A stretch of DNA of 64,000 nt from Breviolum minutum Mf 1.05b.01 (taxonomy: Eukaryota; Sar; Dinophyceae; Suessiales; Symbiodiniaceae). The stretch spans positions 84,982-148,981 of the forward strand of contig DF239959.1 of the NCBI GenBank assembly GCA_000507305.1. Direction: 5' to 3'. Below are positions 44,000-55,238 of the stretch, piece after piece. Positions within the stretch are counted from its first letter, which is position 1. Each line of letters begins with the position of its first letter. Both the position numbers and the translations under genes were made by a program. Under the pieces are notes generated by a model that was not told the origin of the DNA, made no database searches, and saw nothing but the letters and a program-made list of their open reading frames with translations.

Positions 44000-45890
44000 C
44001 TAGGTGGAAGGGGTGGATGGTGAAACCGGCCATAAATAAAGGATATGTATAAGGTGGGTAGATGGTGGGGACGGGGAGATGTGTTTTTGTTGGGGGGAAG
44101 TGGGGGGGTTGGAGGATAAATATGGTAACTAACTACCATGGATTTTGTAAGACTTCGTGAAGAAATACACTGGCTTAAGAACACCTGGCAAAGGTTTTCT
44201 AATCCAAACGTTGAAACTACTGTGAATTGTTTGGCTCTGTCCGGTCAATGCCATATTTTAAGCCAGCTTACAAGGTACAAATTAGTGGTCAACATCATGC
44301 AAAGAAGTGGATGCCATCACTACCATCTCTTTTGGGGACTGAACGTGGCAAAGACACATGACATATCAACACCACCAAAGCTTGGTGTACAGCTAAACCC
44401 ACCACCCCTCCACCAGGAGCCATTAAGGCAGTAGCAAATGTGCCTGACAGCACCGTGTTTGTGGTGGAACTTTGCACCTGCGGAAGTGCATGGATGAAGA
44501 GGTGTGTTAAAAAAACATGTGGTTTTGTTGAAACAAACAAAATAAAAGCTCAATTAAGAGGAGGAGTGAATAAAATGTTTCATGCTGATAGTGTTTGTAT
44601 ATACTATACTTTGATTTTTCCCGTGCTCTATTTTTTGGGGTATCATGCATTTGGGGTTTGTTCCAGTGTAGATGTGTTTTTGTTTGTTAAGACTACACAT
44701 AGCTGCCCAAAGGGCCCTTGCCCATTCAACTTCAACCTGGCTGGCCAAAGTTTCATGGAACGGACCTAGATACTGGTCGAACTACTCCCTGTGACCCAAA
44801 TATGTGTCAAATTTGCATCATGTCCATTCATTTCCCCAAGTTTTCGGGCTCAACATATGAAGAAAAAAACTATGTTTGAAACCAGGACCAAAAACCAAAT
44901 GCGAAACCAATGATTCATTGGGACCACCCATAGTAGCCAATATGGCCGATATTGGAGGATCTCAAGGCCCAAAATCCTCCGGGGATCGGATCTGATAGGA
45001 ACAGCTTTTGTAATGTGATTTGGATATCTAGGAACAACTATTAGTTACTATAACACTCTATATCTTTTGAGATATGCCACTAGAACATGCAAATCATGGC
45101 GCTTGAATTGACATTTGAAATTGAACTGACCAAACATTTTACAAAAAAAATCAACCTCTAAGATAGGTGTCATCTTCTCAATCTAAAAAGACATGGTGGC
45201 GGCATAGCTGACTCTTCACCCATCCCTGGCATGTCCGGTGCACCACGAAACGCGTAGGAGGTTCTGCCATTCCATCGCCTATACAAGGGTTCTGAGAAAT
45301 TGCCAGGGTTAGTTACTGCAGGGCCACAGGTTTTTGCAGGATGAGTTGGTTATACAGTAAGTGACTTGGATGAGCAAATGCCAACAAAAAATCAAGCTCC
45401 AACCCAAAAAGATCCCAAATGCTAATGCATTGCTTTTTTGAAGATGTTTCAAATGACTGGTACATCATGCAAACTCAAAATTCTGCAGTAACGTTAAGAA
45501 AAGTTCCTTAAATTCAAGTCAATTTGCAGGGATAGTGAACCTCAATCTCCCAACCTATATCCATTCACTAAGAAAGCCACATACCAACCACCGTGAGACA
45601 AGGCCTTTGGCAATCAAACCAATATCTGCTGATTGCGTGGTTGTAAGCCTCAAGCAAGTCACTACAAGGCCAACTGCATTGATCCAAACGGAAAAAAAAC
45701 GCATGCAGGGTCAACCATATTGGCGAGAGCTTGGTTTATCTACGTTCAAGAAAACAAGAGTTTATCTATCATCTATCACTCTTAACCTGCATTTTGGTAT
45801 ACAAATATCAAATAATATCAATGACAACTTAATTTAATCCCATCACTCCACATCAAGTACCCATGAAATTCCATACCAACCTTCCTCCCT
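44000..45890. other. no gene recognised
   Basis: AT-rich with overlapping weak open segments on both strands around 44.1-44.8 kb. None shows paired splice sites or a known motif. Confidence 0.4.
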
Positions 45891-45901
45891 CCATTCCCTA
45901 C

Positions 45902-45978
45902 TCCAAGACACCACAAAGGACGATCTCCAGTCATTCCAGCAGCATCTGCCACCTTGAAACTGGCACGGCCTCGGTTTG
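45902..45978 (-). CDS. candidate internal exon next to a MITE
   Basis: A CCTCTCAG acceptor and a GGA|GTAGGG donor bound 77 nt reading ANRGRASFKVADAAGMTGDR, then PLWCLG. Codon choice is coding-like. The MITE at 45993-46098 ends 14 bp upstream of the acceptor, so the intron's 3' end is largely MITE sequence. Confidence 0.5.
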
Positions 45979-45992
45979 CTGAGAGGTACCTA

Positions 45993-46098
45993 CCCTCCCT
46001 GAAACCAAAAGAGCGTCCCTGAAAATGGATGGTTGGAAGTTTAATGTCCTTTTGGAAAACACGATTTTTTGCAGGTGCTGTTTTAGTTTCAGGGAGGG
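45993..46098. mobile_element. MITE, CCCTCCCTGAA family
   Basis: Inverted repeats CCCTCCCTGAAACCAAAA and TTTTAGTTTCAGGGAGGG are flanked by TA on both sides. The interior includes CCCTGAAAATGGATGGTTGG, shared with three other copies. About 106 bp, no coding capacity. The TIR reads TTTCAG|GG, like a 3' splice site. Confidence 0.8.
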
Positions 46099-46240
46099 TA
46101 TATTTCACTATATCCATCTCTTCCTCTCTCTAGCGACCTCAAGGTCTCTACCTGTGGTAGGAAGGCACTATCCATCCGTATCCTAGTATTTGGGAAAATT
46201 GGTCACACAATTTAGATGATCTTAAGTAGGACAAAAAATC

Positions 46241-46420
46241 CTACAGAATAGAAATGTCTCTAAATGCTTTGGGCATGGCCAACAAAGATCTTTCTGTCAT
46301 AGGACCAGGACACCCAAGCTGAACCAGGAACAGGCCAGTTTGGGTTCCCAAACAATCTGCTTTTAAGGTGGTCCCACCCTTGAACTCGACAACCTTAATT
46401 CGAACAGCGAGCGAAAGGAC
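46241..46420 (-). CDS. candidate terminal exon, unknown protein
   Basis: An AACATTGCAG acceptor in phase 0 opens 60 codons to TAG: VLSLAVRIKVVEFKGGTTLK, then GLFLVQLGCPGPMTERSLLA, ending FRDISIL. Length, acceptor and balanced composition make it one of the stronger exons. The stop sits in TTCTATTCTGTAG, which could itself be an acceptor, so the true end may differ. Confidence 0.52.
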   Translation of the reverse strand, partial: VLSLAVRIKVVEFKGGTTLKADCLGTQTGLFLVQLGCPGPMTERSLLAMPKAFRDISIL

Positions 46421-46985
46421 CTGCAATGTTGCGTCAAGGCCTCAAAAGAAACAGACCCGTTCTAATCCCGGTAGTTTGTGAGGCGCTAACTTAGTTTGAT
46501 AAAGGGTGTCTTGAATGAGGATGACCTTGAATGAGGGCGACAAATTCGGTTCCCAATGTCTGAATGCAAACATGTGCAAACAGTCTCTTTGTTTCAGATC
46601 AAGTTCAAGTATGTTGTAGTTAGAACGTGATGATATAATACCATGAAATCATAAGTATATAGTAGTGAAATCCATGCCATACAGAACAACAACAATTCCA
46701 TAGAGTTGTGTAAGCTGAGCTCCCCTGACGAAAGGAGTGGCTTTGCTTCGATCGTCCGAGTTACAGGACACCTGAGTGCCTTGGCAATGTGAAGCTTTTG
46801 ATAAAGGAAAACAGGCTGAACAGTGAGGTTTCCCTGATGTCGTGGTATGAATCGGTTGTGTTGATCAATGCTCCTATGAGAATGACGTGGAACTCAGACA
46901 CATATATATATATATGCACAAATTATCTGCACAAACTTTAATAATTCTTACCTCGTCTACCTCGTTATTCAATTATGTTCCGCGT

Positions 46986-47552
46986 CTTTAGCGCCTCGCC
47001 TCGTTAAAGAACGTTTCAAATTAACCACCTTGTCCCCTACATACCTGCTTCTTTTTTAAGTCTTGCTTCGCTTTGGTGGTGACATCTCGTCCAGTATTGT
47101 GGAAACCATGACGCCCGGTTCTGGAGCAGCGAATCCACTTGAACAACTGGACAAGAGACGCTCATGTTCCGGCTTTGCCGGCTTGCGCTTGTAGTTTGTT
47201 CGCTTGTGGCCAACATCACTTCGAACTTTTCGAATTCTTTGGCGAACAACACCACCTTTTCGGTAGAAGCTGGTGGCTTCTGTCAAGCGACGCTCTTTGG
47301 AGCAAAACTTTTTCACACATGCCTTCAGGCTCATCAGGCCCGTAAGAAACAACGAGGCGCTGCTCCANAATTTGGAAGGGTCTCCCTTTTGCAGTGGCGC
47401 TTTGGGCAGCTGGAAAAGCAATATGTCCTCGGCTTTGTTCTCCAAGCTAATCTCTCGTTCTTTTCCATTGATCGCTAATTCTTGGAACACACCTCGGGAG
47501 TGACCTCGTTAAATTGCACATCTTACCTCGTTACCTCGGCTGAGGTCGCTAA
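46986..47552 (-). mobile_element. possible element with CTTTAGCG-CCTC ends carrying a basic ORF
   Basis: The left end CTTTAGCGCCTCGCCTCG and the right end, read in complement as CTTTAGCGACCTCAGCC, are similar, with CCTCGTTAAA repeated just inside each. They enclose a minus-strand frame at 47056-47487 (about 143 codons, no ATG at its start). It is rich in Lys/Arg, including KRTNYKRKPAKPEHERLLSS, and ends MSPPKRSKT. One base in it is undetermined (N at 47368). No transposase signature is visible. It may be a nonautonomous element or a gene exon with coincidental flanks. Confidence 0.35.
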
Positions 47553-48228
47553 AGTTTGCCCAGAAATTATATACATATGCATTATGTATGTGTGGTACAT
47601 CTACATCCAAGAAGTCGGTTTCCACAAACATCCATCACCAGCAGTCCGTAACTAGTGTCCCACCCCCACATCTTAGGTATCTGACCATTCTTGACGAACA
47701 TCCTCACATCAAACTTGCAGTTCCCACATCTTATCTTAACATGGCTGACCATCGTGAAACTTGAGTGGACTTGTTCTTTGGAGAAAAAACACATCACTTC
47801 AATGGGAAGTGATAGCTTTTCTCTATTGTTGGGAAAATCCTATGAAAGAAATCTATGCTGACCAAACTGTATGAGATTTGAAAATCAAACATTTCTGCTT
47901 ATTATATTCTGCTTTATATAAACGTATATATCCTCTCAACAGCCCCTTCACCCATCCCATCAGCGGGTCCAGAGACCAGTATGCCCACGGAGGTAGACCT
48001 CAAGTGTTGAGGTACAAAAGGCAATCGTTGGTAGAATTTCTGTAGAATCCGTCCAACTTGTGACTAGGAATTTGGTTATATAGTAATGATATATAGCAAG
48101 CTTTTTTTAAGACTCATGAGTTTTTTATCCACTGCAGCATGCGATTCATTGCTGTTGAAAGATCTTGCATTTTCAATATCACTTCACAAATGGTTATTGA
48201 AATACCGACGTTTTCTTCTAATCTTCAG

Positions 48229-48334
48229 ATCCGTTTCCATTCTTCCAACTCCTTCAAGGACCCCAAACGGTATCCTGTGGTTTAATGGGTCCACCCAAGC
48301 CGATGTTGTCCAGCACCTCCTTTCGTATGCTTCG
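48229..48334 (+). CDS. internal exon with tandem donor sites
   Basis: A TTCTAATCTTCAG acceptor and a TTCG|GTAAGG donor bound 106 nt. The frame reads SVSILPTPSRTPNGILWFNG, then DVVQHLLSYAS. A second TCG|GTAAGG follows 9 nt later, so alternative donor use would add three codons. Unknown family. Confidence 0.5.
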
Positions 48335-48580
48335 GTAAGGTCGGTAAGGCTGGAAATGGTACAACATATGGGGGCCTTTGCATGAGTGTATGATACGCTA
48401 TTGGTTTGCTTTGCCTTCTTAAGATACAATATCTTTTTCGTCATTTATGATATTTATGGATATTCTGAGATTTCTGGGGCCCCCTTAAACACTGTAACAA
48501 GGGATAAATGAAGCTGAATAGGGTTCCCTTCATCAAAAAAAAAAACACTGTTACGGGGATTTTGACAACCCGCCAATGAC

Positions 48581-48696
48581 ACTGTTGATGGAAGAAAATC
48601 CTACACCTGTGGTGTTTGGCAGTCACATCCCTGCTTTGTAGACAGGTTATGAAAGGTTAAACACAAGGGTGCCAGCTGGATCTTCTTCCATCAACT
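48581..48696. mobile_element. degenerate MITE, CTGTTGATGGAAGAAATCC family
   Basis: Left CTGTTGATGGAAGAAAATCC and right GGATCTTCTTCCATCAACTA pair with mismatches. The TA flanks have decayed. Related to 56685-56785 and 63757-63863. Confidence 0.55.
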
Positions 48697-48922
48697 ATGG
48701 ATGAACAAATTACAAAACCATCCGCACATGTCTGATGAACAATTGCTAGGAACTGGTAGGAACTTGTGACCTGCTGCCCTTCACCCTGCTTTTGAAACGA
48801 GAAGTTTAAACGTTTAAACGCAACTACATGATTGCAACCATGGAAACAAGATGGTGAGCTCCCAGCCAACATCCCACAATGGTCCGGCCATCGGATCCAG
48901 TAGATACTTGATATCCATCCCC

Positions 48923-49015
48923 TCAGGCGTCCTCCTTGTGAGCATCCTTTACAGCCAGCATTTGCAAGATCTCGAACAAAGTGAGCCGATCTGCCTGGAC
49001 CATGATGACTCTCAT
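48923..49015 (-). CDS. candidate terminal exon, helical C-terminus
   Basis: A frame of 30 codons plus stop reads MRVIMVQADRLTLFEILQML and ends KDAHKEDA. It is strongly amphipathic, with high third-position GC. A TATGAG acceptor lies at the 5' side. A longer minus-strand frame here (48657-49163) runs across repeats and is less convincing. Confidence 0.4.
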   Translation of the reverse strand: MRVIMVQADRLTLFEILQMLAVKDAHKEDA

Positions 49016-49035
49016 AACAATTCATGATAATCCAG

Positions 49036-49154
49036 GGGTGCCACCCACTCCCAAAGAAATAAGGCCGTATTAAGAGGTTGTTAAGTATCATTGTTCCCCT
49101 TAATAAAGCCTTTTTAAGGGCCTTATTTCCTGCGAGGGTGTGCGGCATACCCTT
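49036..49154. repeat. palindromic element, AATAAGGCC family
   Basis: The left arm AAGAAATAAGGCCGTATTAA pairs with the right arm, whose complement reads GGAAATAAGGCCCTTAAAAA. Outer flanks GGGTGCC and GGCATACCC pair loosely. Related to 34838-34945. Confidence 0.55.
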
Positions 49155-49750
49155 AGACTCCATTTCAAAATGATCCGAAACCTTACCACTCAGCTACTGG
49201 TTTGTCTTCGATTCATCATTTTGCCCGGCATTTTGTACTAAAACGACCTACCGATGTAGCAACAACCTATGTTTTAATCAGATCAATTCGGGCTTTATTG
49301 GGACTATAACTACTTCTTCGAAAAACAAAACGGAGCCACCCGTTTTTACACCTCGGAACCAAAGCTGGATGGATTTTCCATCCGCAGCCTTGGAAAGGGA
49401 CGAGTGGTAGGGTTGGGATGATGATCCTTTCTCAATTCGGTGAAACATCTGAATACTATATAGGTTGTGATAAAATGATATAAAATGAATCTGGTTAGAT
49501 TTGCATTTGTCAATTTGAAGGATGGAAAAAGTGTGGAATCTATTTGGTTAGAGTTGAAAAGAATCATCTCCAAGTGTGCAATGGAGGAGCTGCACTAGGG
49601 ATTTGTTGCTTTCCAAGCAAATATCGAATATGTTCACATGAATTTTGCATCCATTGAAACACTAACGCTTGATTCATCCAACCAAAAGTGCCACATGTCC
49701 ATTTTGTAATGCTGAAACGACTTCCCCACGATTTGTCCAATTCCTGGGTT

Positions 49751-49795
49751 TCACAACTTCAGCCACTGATCGTGGCTATCCTTGGCGGCCTCTTC
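49751..49795 (-). CDS. candidate short terminal exon
   Basis: An AATTCACCAG acceptor is followed by EEAAKDSHDQWLKL and a stop. It is short, but the codons are all plausible and polar. It could terminate the gene that includes 49971-50140 if that exon has a donor before its own stop. Confidence 0.38.
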   Translation of the reverse strand, partial: EEAAKDSHDQWLKL

Positions 49796-49970
49796 CTGGT
49801 GAATTGGCAAACTGAGGCAGTAGGAATCACCGTGAAGCAACACACGAAACATCACGAAACTATCAACTTGACATAATTAGCGTGTAACAAAAAATAACTC
49901 AACTACTCACGTCCTGCAAAGCATCTTGAGTCACCCCTTTCCGATGTCCAACTTGTTGCATTCTTTTTTG

Positions 49971-50140
49971 CTACATTGAGTTGTCCACTTCCTGTGTTCC
50001 GCTCCCCCCCTTCCGTTCGCTGCTTTCCGTTCCGGTTGGCTCCTCGGGCACTTCCTCCACCGTCTCCATGCGTCGACCGTTGGTGGTGCCCGATGGGGTG
50101 GTTTCATCGGAGGTTGGCCTTGGCGCGGTGGTATCAACGC
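49971..50140 (-). CDS. candidate terminal exon, acidic low-complexity tail
   Basis: A GAGGTAG acceptor leads to VDTTAPRPTSDETTPSGTTN, then METVEEVPEEPTGTESSERK and EVDNSM before a stop. The Thr/Glu-rich disordered tail has clear GC bias at third positions. Plus-strand readings of the island are less biased. A TATC/CATC microsatellite lies just to the right. Confidence 0.45.
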
Positions 50141-50954
50141 CTACCTCACTATCAATCTAGCTACCTCACTATCTATGTATGTGTGTACATGTGCATGTGT
50201 GTATCTATCTATCCATCCGTCCATCCATCTGCTTAACTACAACTTGCATGGCAAATCCCTTAAAATTCCAATCATTTTTTCCGCAAACCAACCAATTCAC
50301 CATTGTTTTGATTCTCTGGAGTCCAACCCACACCCTGAGGCTCTGACCATTGCGTTGGCTCCTAGAAGCTTTTTGATCCCATAGGAATCAACAGGAAATG
50401 TGGAGTCTATGATGGTATCTGATCGTAGTAAAATAGTATATACAGGCAAAAATCCGGGACGGCAAAATAAGAGGGACCATCTGATTTTCTATCACCTTAA
50501 GGAAATAAAAACAGGAACATTGTGGACAATAGTTTTTGGGGGTTGTGCTATAAGCCTCGGCTACTTGTTTGGGGTGAGGTTGTGGGATGTCGCTATATAT
50601 AATTTGACCTGAGTAAAACATCCAAACAGTTTGCAACAAAAACGCTTCGATCGACAATAGTCAGGTGGCTGTCAATGCATGTATGGAGTTCGTGTCAAGT
50701 GTTGCTTTGATGTCCAAGAACATTGTTACCTGGATAAAGAATTCATGAGTTCATTACATATCCCTCTCTCACTGTCTCTCTTCCGCTCTTTCCTTTTCTT
50801 CAGTCCGCAGTCCTGCTAATTCTTAACGATATACATATTTGTTTGTGTAATATGTACAGTAAAGTAATCAGTTCTGATTTCAACCAACTTTTTGAGGAAC
50901 ACTCCACCTACAAAATCCATCCAAACCTTTGATTTTCACTGAACAAAGGACGAC

Positions 50955-50999
50955 TCAAACTTCCTCCTCCGCTGAAGGCATCTGTTCTGCAGATTCCGC
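50955..50999 (-). CDS. candidate short terminal exon
   Basis: A CAATCGCTCTAG acceptor is followed by AESAEQMPSAEEEV and a stop. The same frame upstream (PDVWDENGTILSQFQSL) is separated by the TAG that forms the acceptor, so the upstream part might instead end a protein. The two readings are exclusive. Confidence 0.33.
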   Translation of the reverse strand, partial: AESAEQMPSAEEEV

Positions 51000-51084
51000 C
51001 TAGAGCGATTGAAATTGGCTCAAAATGGTGCCATTTTCATCCCAAACATCCGGTGAAGGACTTGGATATTTCACGGTGATAGCA

Positions 51085-51190
51085 GAAAGCAATGGGTAAT
51101 GTATGCATGTATACACGTATATGTAGGTACATATGCGTACGTACCGTACGTAAGTAAGTATTTATGTATGTACGTATGTATATGTATGAC
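51085..51190. repeat. ATGT/ACGT tetranucleotide microsatellite
   Basis: Degenerate GTATGT, ACGTAT and GTACGT units run for about 100 nt, including a self-complementary CGTACGTACC-type core. Confidence 0.7.
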
Positions 51191-51726
51191 TTATCGTTTA
51201 GCCTATTATTGATTGAACATTGTTCCGAAGCCAGCGTGAAAAAAATACTTGATAGCTTAAATGAGATTACTTAATCACTGCAAATTGGAACATGTATATA
51301 TATATAATTAGATATACATACACACACTTGTAACGATGTATCTAGACGCATCAGAAAGCTTAAACGCTGTACCATCGCACAACCCGATGCATCAACCAAT
51401 CTCCCAAATCCAACATCTGAGCGTCCCAAACAACCTCCGTTGTTGTATTACCATCACCCAGCTCCTATCCACATTCACGAGCGAAGAACGGATTCACTTT
51501 TTCCAACTTGGTGAATTCCCTGTCTTATTGATGCTTTCTGCATACAATGGCAAAATGCAATTGTATATCTCATGGTTCCAAACTCCAAGGATGTTTCATT
51601 CCGTGCCACTTGGTGAAATCCCATCGTTTCACACCAACAGAAACTCATTCACAAGCAATGGTGAATTCTCACCCATCGGAACACGCCCCTCATCACAAAA
51701 TCACCCCACAACATAGTGACCAAATA

Positions 51727-51823
51727 ACCCCTGAAGTTTAACATAGCCCCTTCAAACATAACCGTTTAAAGTTTAGTTATAACGTTTTTTTTCTGTAACA
51801 AAGAACTGTTAAATTTCAGGGGT
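51727..51823. mobile_element. degenerate MITE, CCCCTGAAGTTTAACA subtype
   Basis: Left ACCCCTGAAGTTTAACATAG and right, in complement, ACCCCTGAAATTTAACAG. The TA flank is visible on the left only. Same subtype as 56177-56279. Confidence 0.6.
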
Positions 51824-52758
51824 GCTTTCTCAACCTACTTTAAAAATCAATTGGTCCAATTGGATCATCTCTCCAATTGAAGTGGAGATGAAACTAAAAA
51901 ATTCTTCAAAAAGCACCCACCTACAGAATGACTCAGAATGACCCTTTTTTTGGATGCATTTGTGGGAAGATGTAACTCAACTCACCTTCCAGGGACCCAT
52001 TTGAAAAACTCACAGCTCCAAACCTGACTCTGATCCACTTCTTTTTGAATTGGTGGCCTGGGGCTGATGAAGCTCCGAAAGGATGGGGGGGTTGGTGGAC
52101 CATAGGGCCATAGGTTTATAGGAAATTTGATATGGTGGATCCACAATGCAATTGGACATGGCAAACGATTTTTTTCATAGGAAAATAACATGGTTAAAGG
52201 AAAATATATAGTTTTAAGATGGTGGATATAGGATTCAATTGAACATGGCATTGCAAATTGATGGAGCACTACAGTACATTGCAATACAAGCTTGGCTTCA
52301 AAAGAAAAACAAAGGATGTAACCAAGTTTGATTCTAGCTGTTCAACTGTCTACAATTTCCTATAGCTCTAAGCTTTCCAACGCCAACAGTCTGCACAACT
52401 GAATCTGGATGATGAATGCCTTTCTGATTGGTTTACAGGAACCCAGGACTACTACAGGGGACCCCACCCCCTCCTATGTTGACTGATAAGGGTGGGAATC
52501 TGACCAAATTCTTGAGTGCAAATCATCACTAGATCATCACCAGTTGAGGGTACGAAAAAATAAGATTATCAACCATATCAAAAAAAATAAAGTATATATT
52601 GTATATATAACTAGGGGAATAGATGTAATTATACAATGAAGATCAATGAAGTAATGTGTTTTTTCAAAAAAAAAACTTGCCAAGTAGCAAGTGATATTTC
52701 CTCAAATATTTTGAAACAAACAGCCGATCTCCCCTAACAATAAATTTGACCATCCCAG

Positions 52759-52825
52759 CAGCTTCTTCTCCGTCAACTCTGACGCGCTGGACATCTGCGA
52801 GATGGTGGAAGCCGTCCGCCCCTGA
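52759..52825 (+). CDS. candidate terminal exon, unknown protein
   Basis: A CATCCCAG acceptor opens a frame reading SFFSVNSDALDICEMVEAVR and ending in Pro before TGA. High third-position GC in AT-rich surroundings. Unknown family. Confidence 0.45.
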
Positions 52826-52960
52826 ACGAGGGAACTCGTGGAAAGATGTTTTGATTGAAGAAACTATACCGATCCTGGTTGTTTAAGGTTGTTTAAGGTT
52901 CCAGGATCCTTATTTCATGGTTTCAAATAATCCCTATATATATGGTTAATATAATCACCT

Positions 52961-53031
52961 AATTGGTGGTTTCAACCCCTTTGAAAAAATATTCGTCAAA
53001 TTGGATCATCTCCCCGGAGGTGAGAGATGCA
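52961..53031. repeat. dispersed repeat, GGTTGAACCAACCCC family (degenerate copy)
   Basis: Shares AATTGGTGGTTTCAACCCC, TTCGTCAAATTGG and ATCTCCCC in order with the copies at 27409 and 53321. Confidence 0.5.
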
Positions 53032-53320
53032 TATAAATGGTTGGAAACATACTAACGTACTAATAGAACCTCAAAATGGACCCCTAGACAAGAAGATTCC
53101 AAACTTGGAAACCATCTCTTTTATAGGTTCCGTAGTAGTTCGGGGGTGTATACTGCAGAAAAACAAACGCATATAGTACTTATACAACACGCAAATCCGA
53201 AATCTTGACATATAGTTCATGGAAAGTTTGGAAACCACTACTTCTAAATCCGGGGAGGATCTTTTCATCGCAACCAAACCCCTAAGCAACAAAACAAGTA
53301 CAAATTCAAATCAAACATCA

Positions 53321-53401
53321 TCTTGTTGGTGGTTGAACCAACCCCAGTGAAAAATATGCTCGTCAAAATGGGTTCATCTTCCCCAAGTTTCGCGGTGAAA
53401 A
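53321..53401. repeat. dispersed repeat, GGTTGAACCAACCCC family (copy 2)
   Basis: Shares GGTGGTTGAACCAACCCCA and CGTCAAAATGGG with 27409-27480 in the same orientation. The GGTTGAACCAACC core is itself palindromic. Confidence 0.6.
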
Positions 53402-53801
53402 ATAAAAGATATCTGAAACCACCACCTAGTGTATTTATATATACCACCTGGAAAGGATCGATGGCGCAACTCCCATGTATATTGGCTTATCATGGCCACC
53501 TAGTCATTGTTTCTTAGTATACTAAGCTTCAGATCCACCACATCTCACCCAACATGGATCCAGACCCTCGAGGCATTCCAATTCACCGCAGGCCAGTTCT
53601 GCAAGGACCTGCAGTTAGAGAGCATAGCTGGATGGATGGAACCAATGTAGGAGAAGTTGATGTAGATTGGATTTGGACTTCAGGCATCTTCAGGCCACTC
53701 CTGACATCATCCGAATTGCATTACTTACTTGTTACTTATCATCATTGCTGCTGATAAATATTTCTTTCACATCTTACTTCCATTACATCGTGCTACGCTA
53801 G

Positions 53802-53924
53802 GGCAGCCCAACTGCGATGCTGAGGAGGGCCGTTGGGCGCGCACCACCGAGCGGCCACTGCTACCACCACGGGGCCTGTCAGTCACTGAGACAGCTAGGA
53901 TCCAGGATGACTCCAGAGACCTGG
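53802..53924 (+). CDS. internal exon, weakly reminiscent of C5 DNA methyltransferase
   Basis: A GCTACGCTAG acceptor and a CCTGG|GTAGAA donor bound 123 nt. It reads QPNCDAEEGRWARTTERPLL, then PPRGLSVTETARIQDDSRDL. Very high third-position GC makes it a convincing exon. The R-x-LSV-x-E-x-ARIQ pattern recalls the region before motif IX in cytosine-C5 methyltransferases, but the usual FPD is absent, so I give that little weight. Confidence 0.52.
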
Positions 53925-54299
53925 GTAGAACAAATGATCCATCTAATCTGGCCAAATTATATCAAATTATACTATTAGTCCTCAACCTAATTGTTTTTTG
54001 GGCATTTTGAGGGGCATTGCCTTTTCATAAAGCACCATTTTGGGGTGACCAACCGGCGGTTTAGGTCTTAGGTCGTTATAATTTGGCCTAATAATCTGTA
54101 GTTAACAGTGATTTTGCGTCTGCAAATTATTGTCAAACATACTGATGTGTGAGGTATATATCTTGAAAACTTAACTACAGTACGTATGACATATTTACAG
54201 ATATTATATAATAGATTGATACATCAAAGGTACCATTTTCAGTATGAGCCATCCTTGGTGTTGTGTGTGTGTGTGTTGTTTTTTTTCCGGGGCTCCGAG

Positions 54300-54348
54300 C
54301 ACAAAGCGTCCACTGACATCCATCCAGGCAACACGACCTACGGCCAAT
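54300..54348 (+). CDS. candidate internal exon, unknown protein
   Basis: A long T-rich tract ending CCGAG and a strong AAT|GTAAGG donor bound 49 nt reading HKASTDIHPGNTTYGQ. It may belong to the same plus-strand gene as 53802-53924; both leave one base over. Confidence 0.42.
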
Positions 54349-55238
54349 GTAAGGAAGTTCCATGCGGGCCGGTTCTGCTTGAAGTAGTTGAAGGATGGAT
54401 GATTCTCATTGATGATCTATCTTTTCATTGGAAGAGCAGCAACAACAAATATTTTGATATTAAAAAGATACTGATGCTACACTTGATAAAGAGAATCATA
54501 CATTGAGTATCTCACTATCGACCGTATAAATACACAGGAGGCACCCTACTCTCTCTGTAAATAATCAAAGGACAGGAGTTTACATGTCATTTGCCACCAA
54601 ACCGGACCCTCCAAACAGCACCTGAACCGATAGAAGCGCCACCCACATAGTCTGGCCTAGTGTCGAAGGGATAGGTTTTTGATTGTTGATTGACGCGTCA
54701 CAAACTCTTTCAAGCCTAACAGTTGTGAAAAGTGAAGATTCACAAGGAACCCTTACAAGAAAATGAGTAGATTAGATTAGTAATTGACTCTTAGTTGAAC
54801 TGCAATACATCCATGTGGACAAATGCGAAACATGGCAACATCTGCATCCTGAGAACACAAAATTGAATTCTAGGAGGCTACTGACCTTCCTTTCCCAACT
54901 GCACAATAGTGCAACATGACCATGACAACTTCTCACTTACGGATTGTAGGTCTCTCTGGCAAAAAATGGGTAGGGAAGTTCATTTACATATGCACATGTG
55001 CAAAACATATACAAATCATCCTCAACCACTTCATTAGCTTCCCCCTCCTTAAAATATGTTTAATTCACCACATTTTGCAGTAAAGCCTTGCAACTTGCCT
55101 TGCAACTTACAACATATGTGAAGAGAAAAGATCCATAACTCCTCAGGTGGTACAAGTATATATAATATGTATATCTTGTATATGTTGTAAGCAATGTACA
55201 TGTCGTTAAATAATTTCCCCCAATCTCCAAGTTTAAGT

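Noticed and set aside
48657-49163. 168-codon minus-strand frame
   Set aside because: It runs through a palindromic repeat and a degenerate MITE; a shorter, better-biased frame lies inside it.
50195-50235. Direct TATC/CATC repeats as a possible CRISPR or iteron array
   Set aside because: Simple tetranucleotide microsatellite with no spacers; no prokaryotic context in the window.
51336-51716. 126-codon plus-strand frame
   Set aside because: Low third-position GC and a Pro/His/Ser mixture without domains; probably a chance frame.
53802-53924. Firm call of a DNA cytosine methyltransferase
   Set aside because: Only one loose motif fits and the FPD signature is missing; kept as a generic exon.
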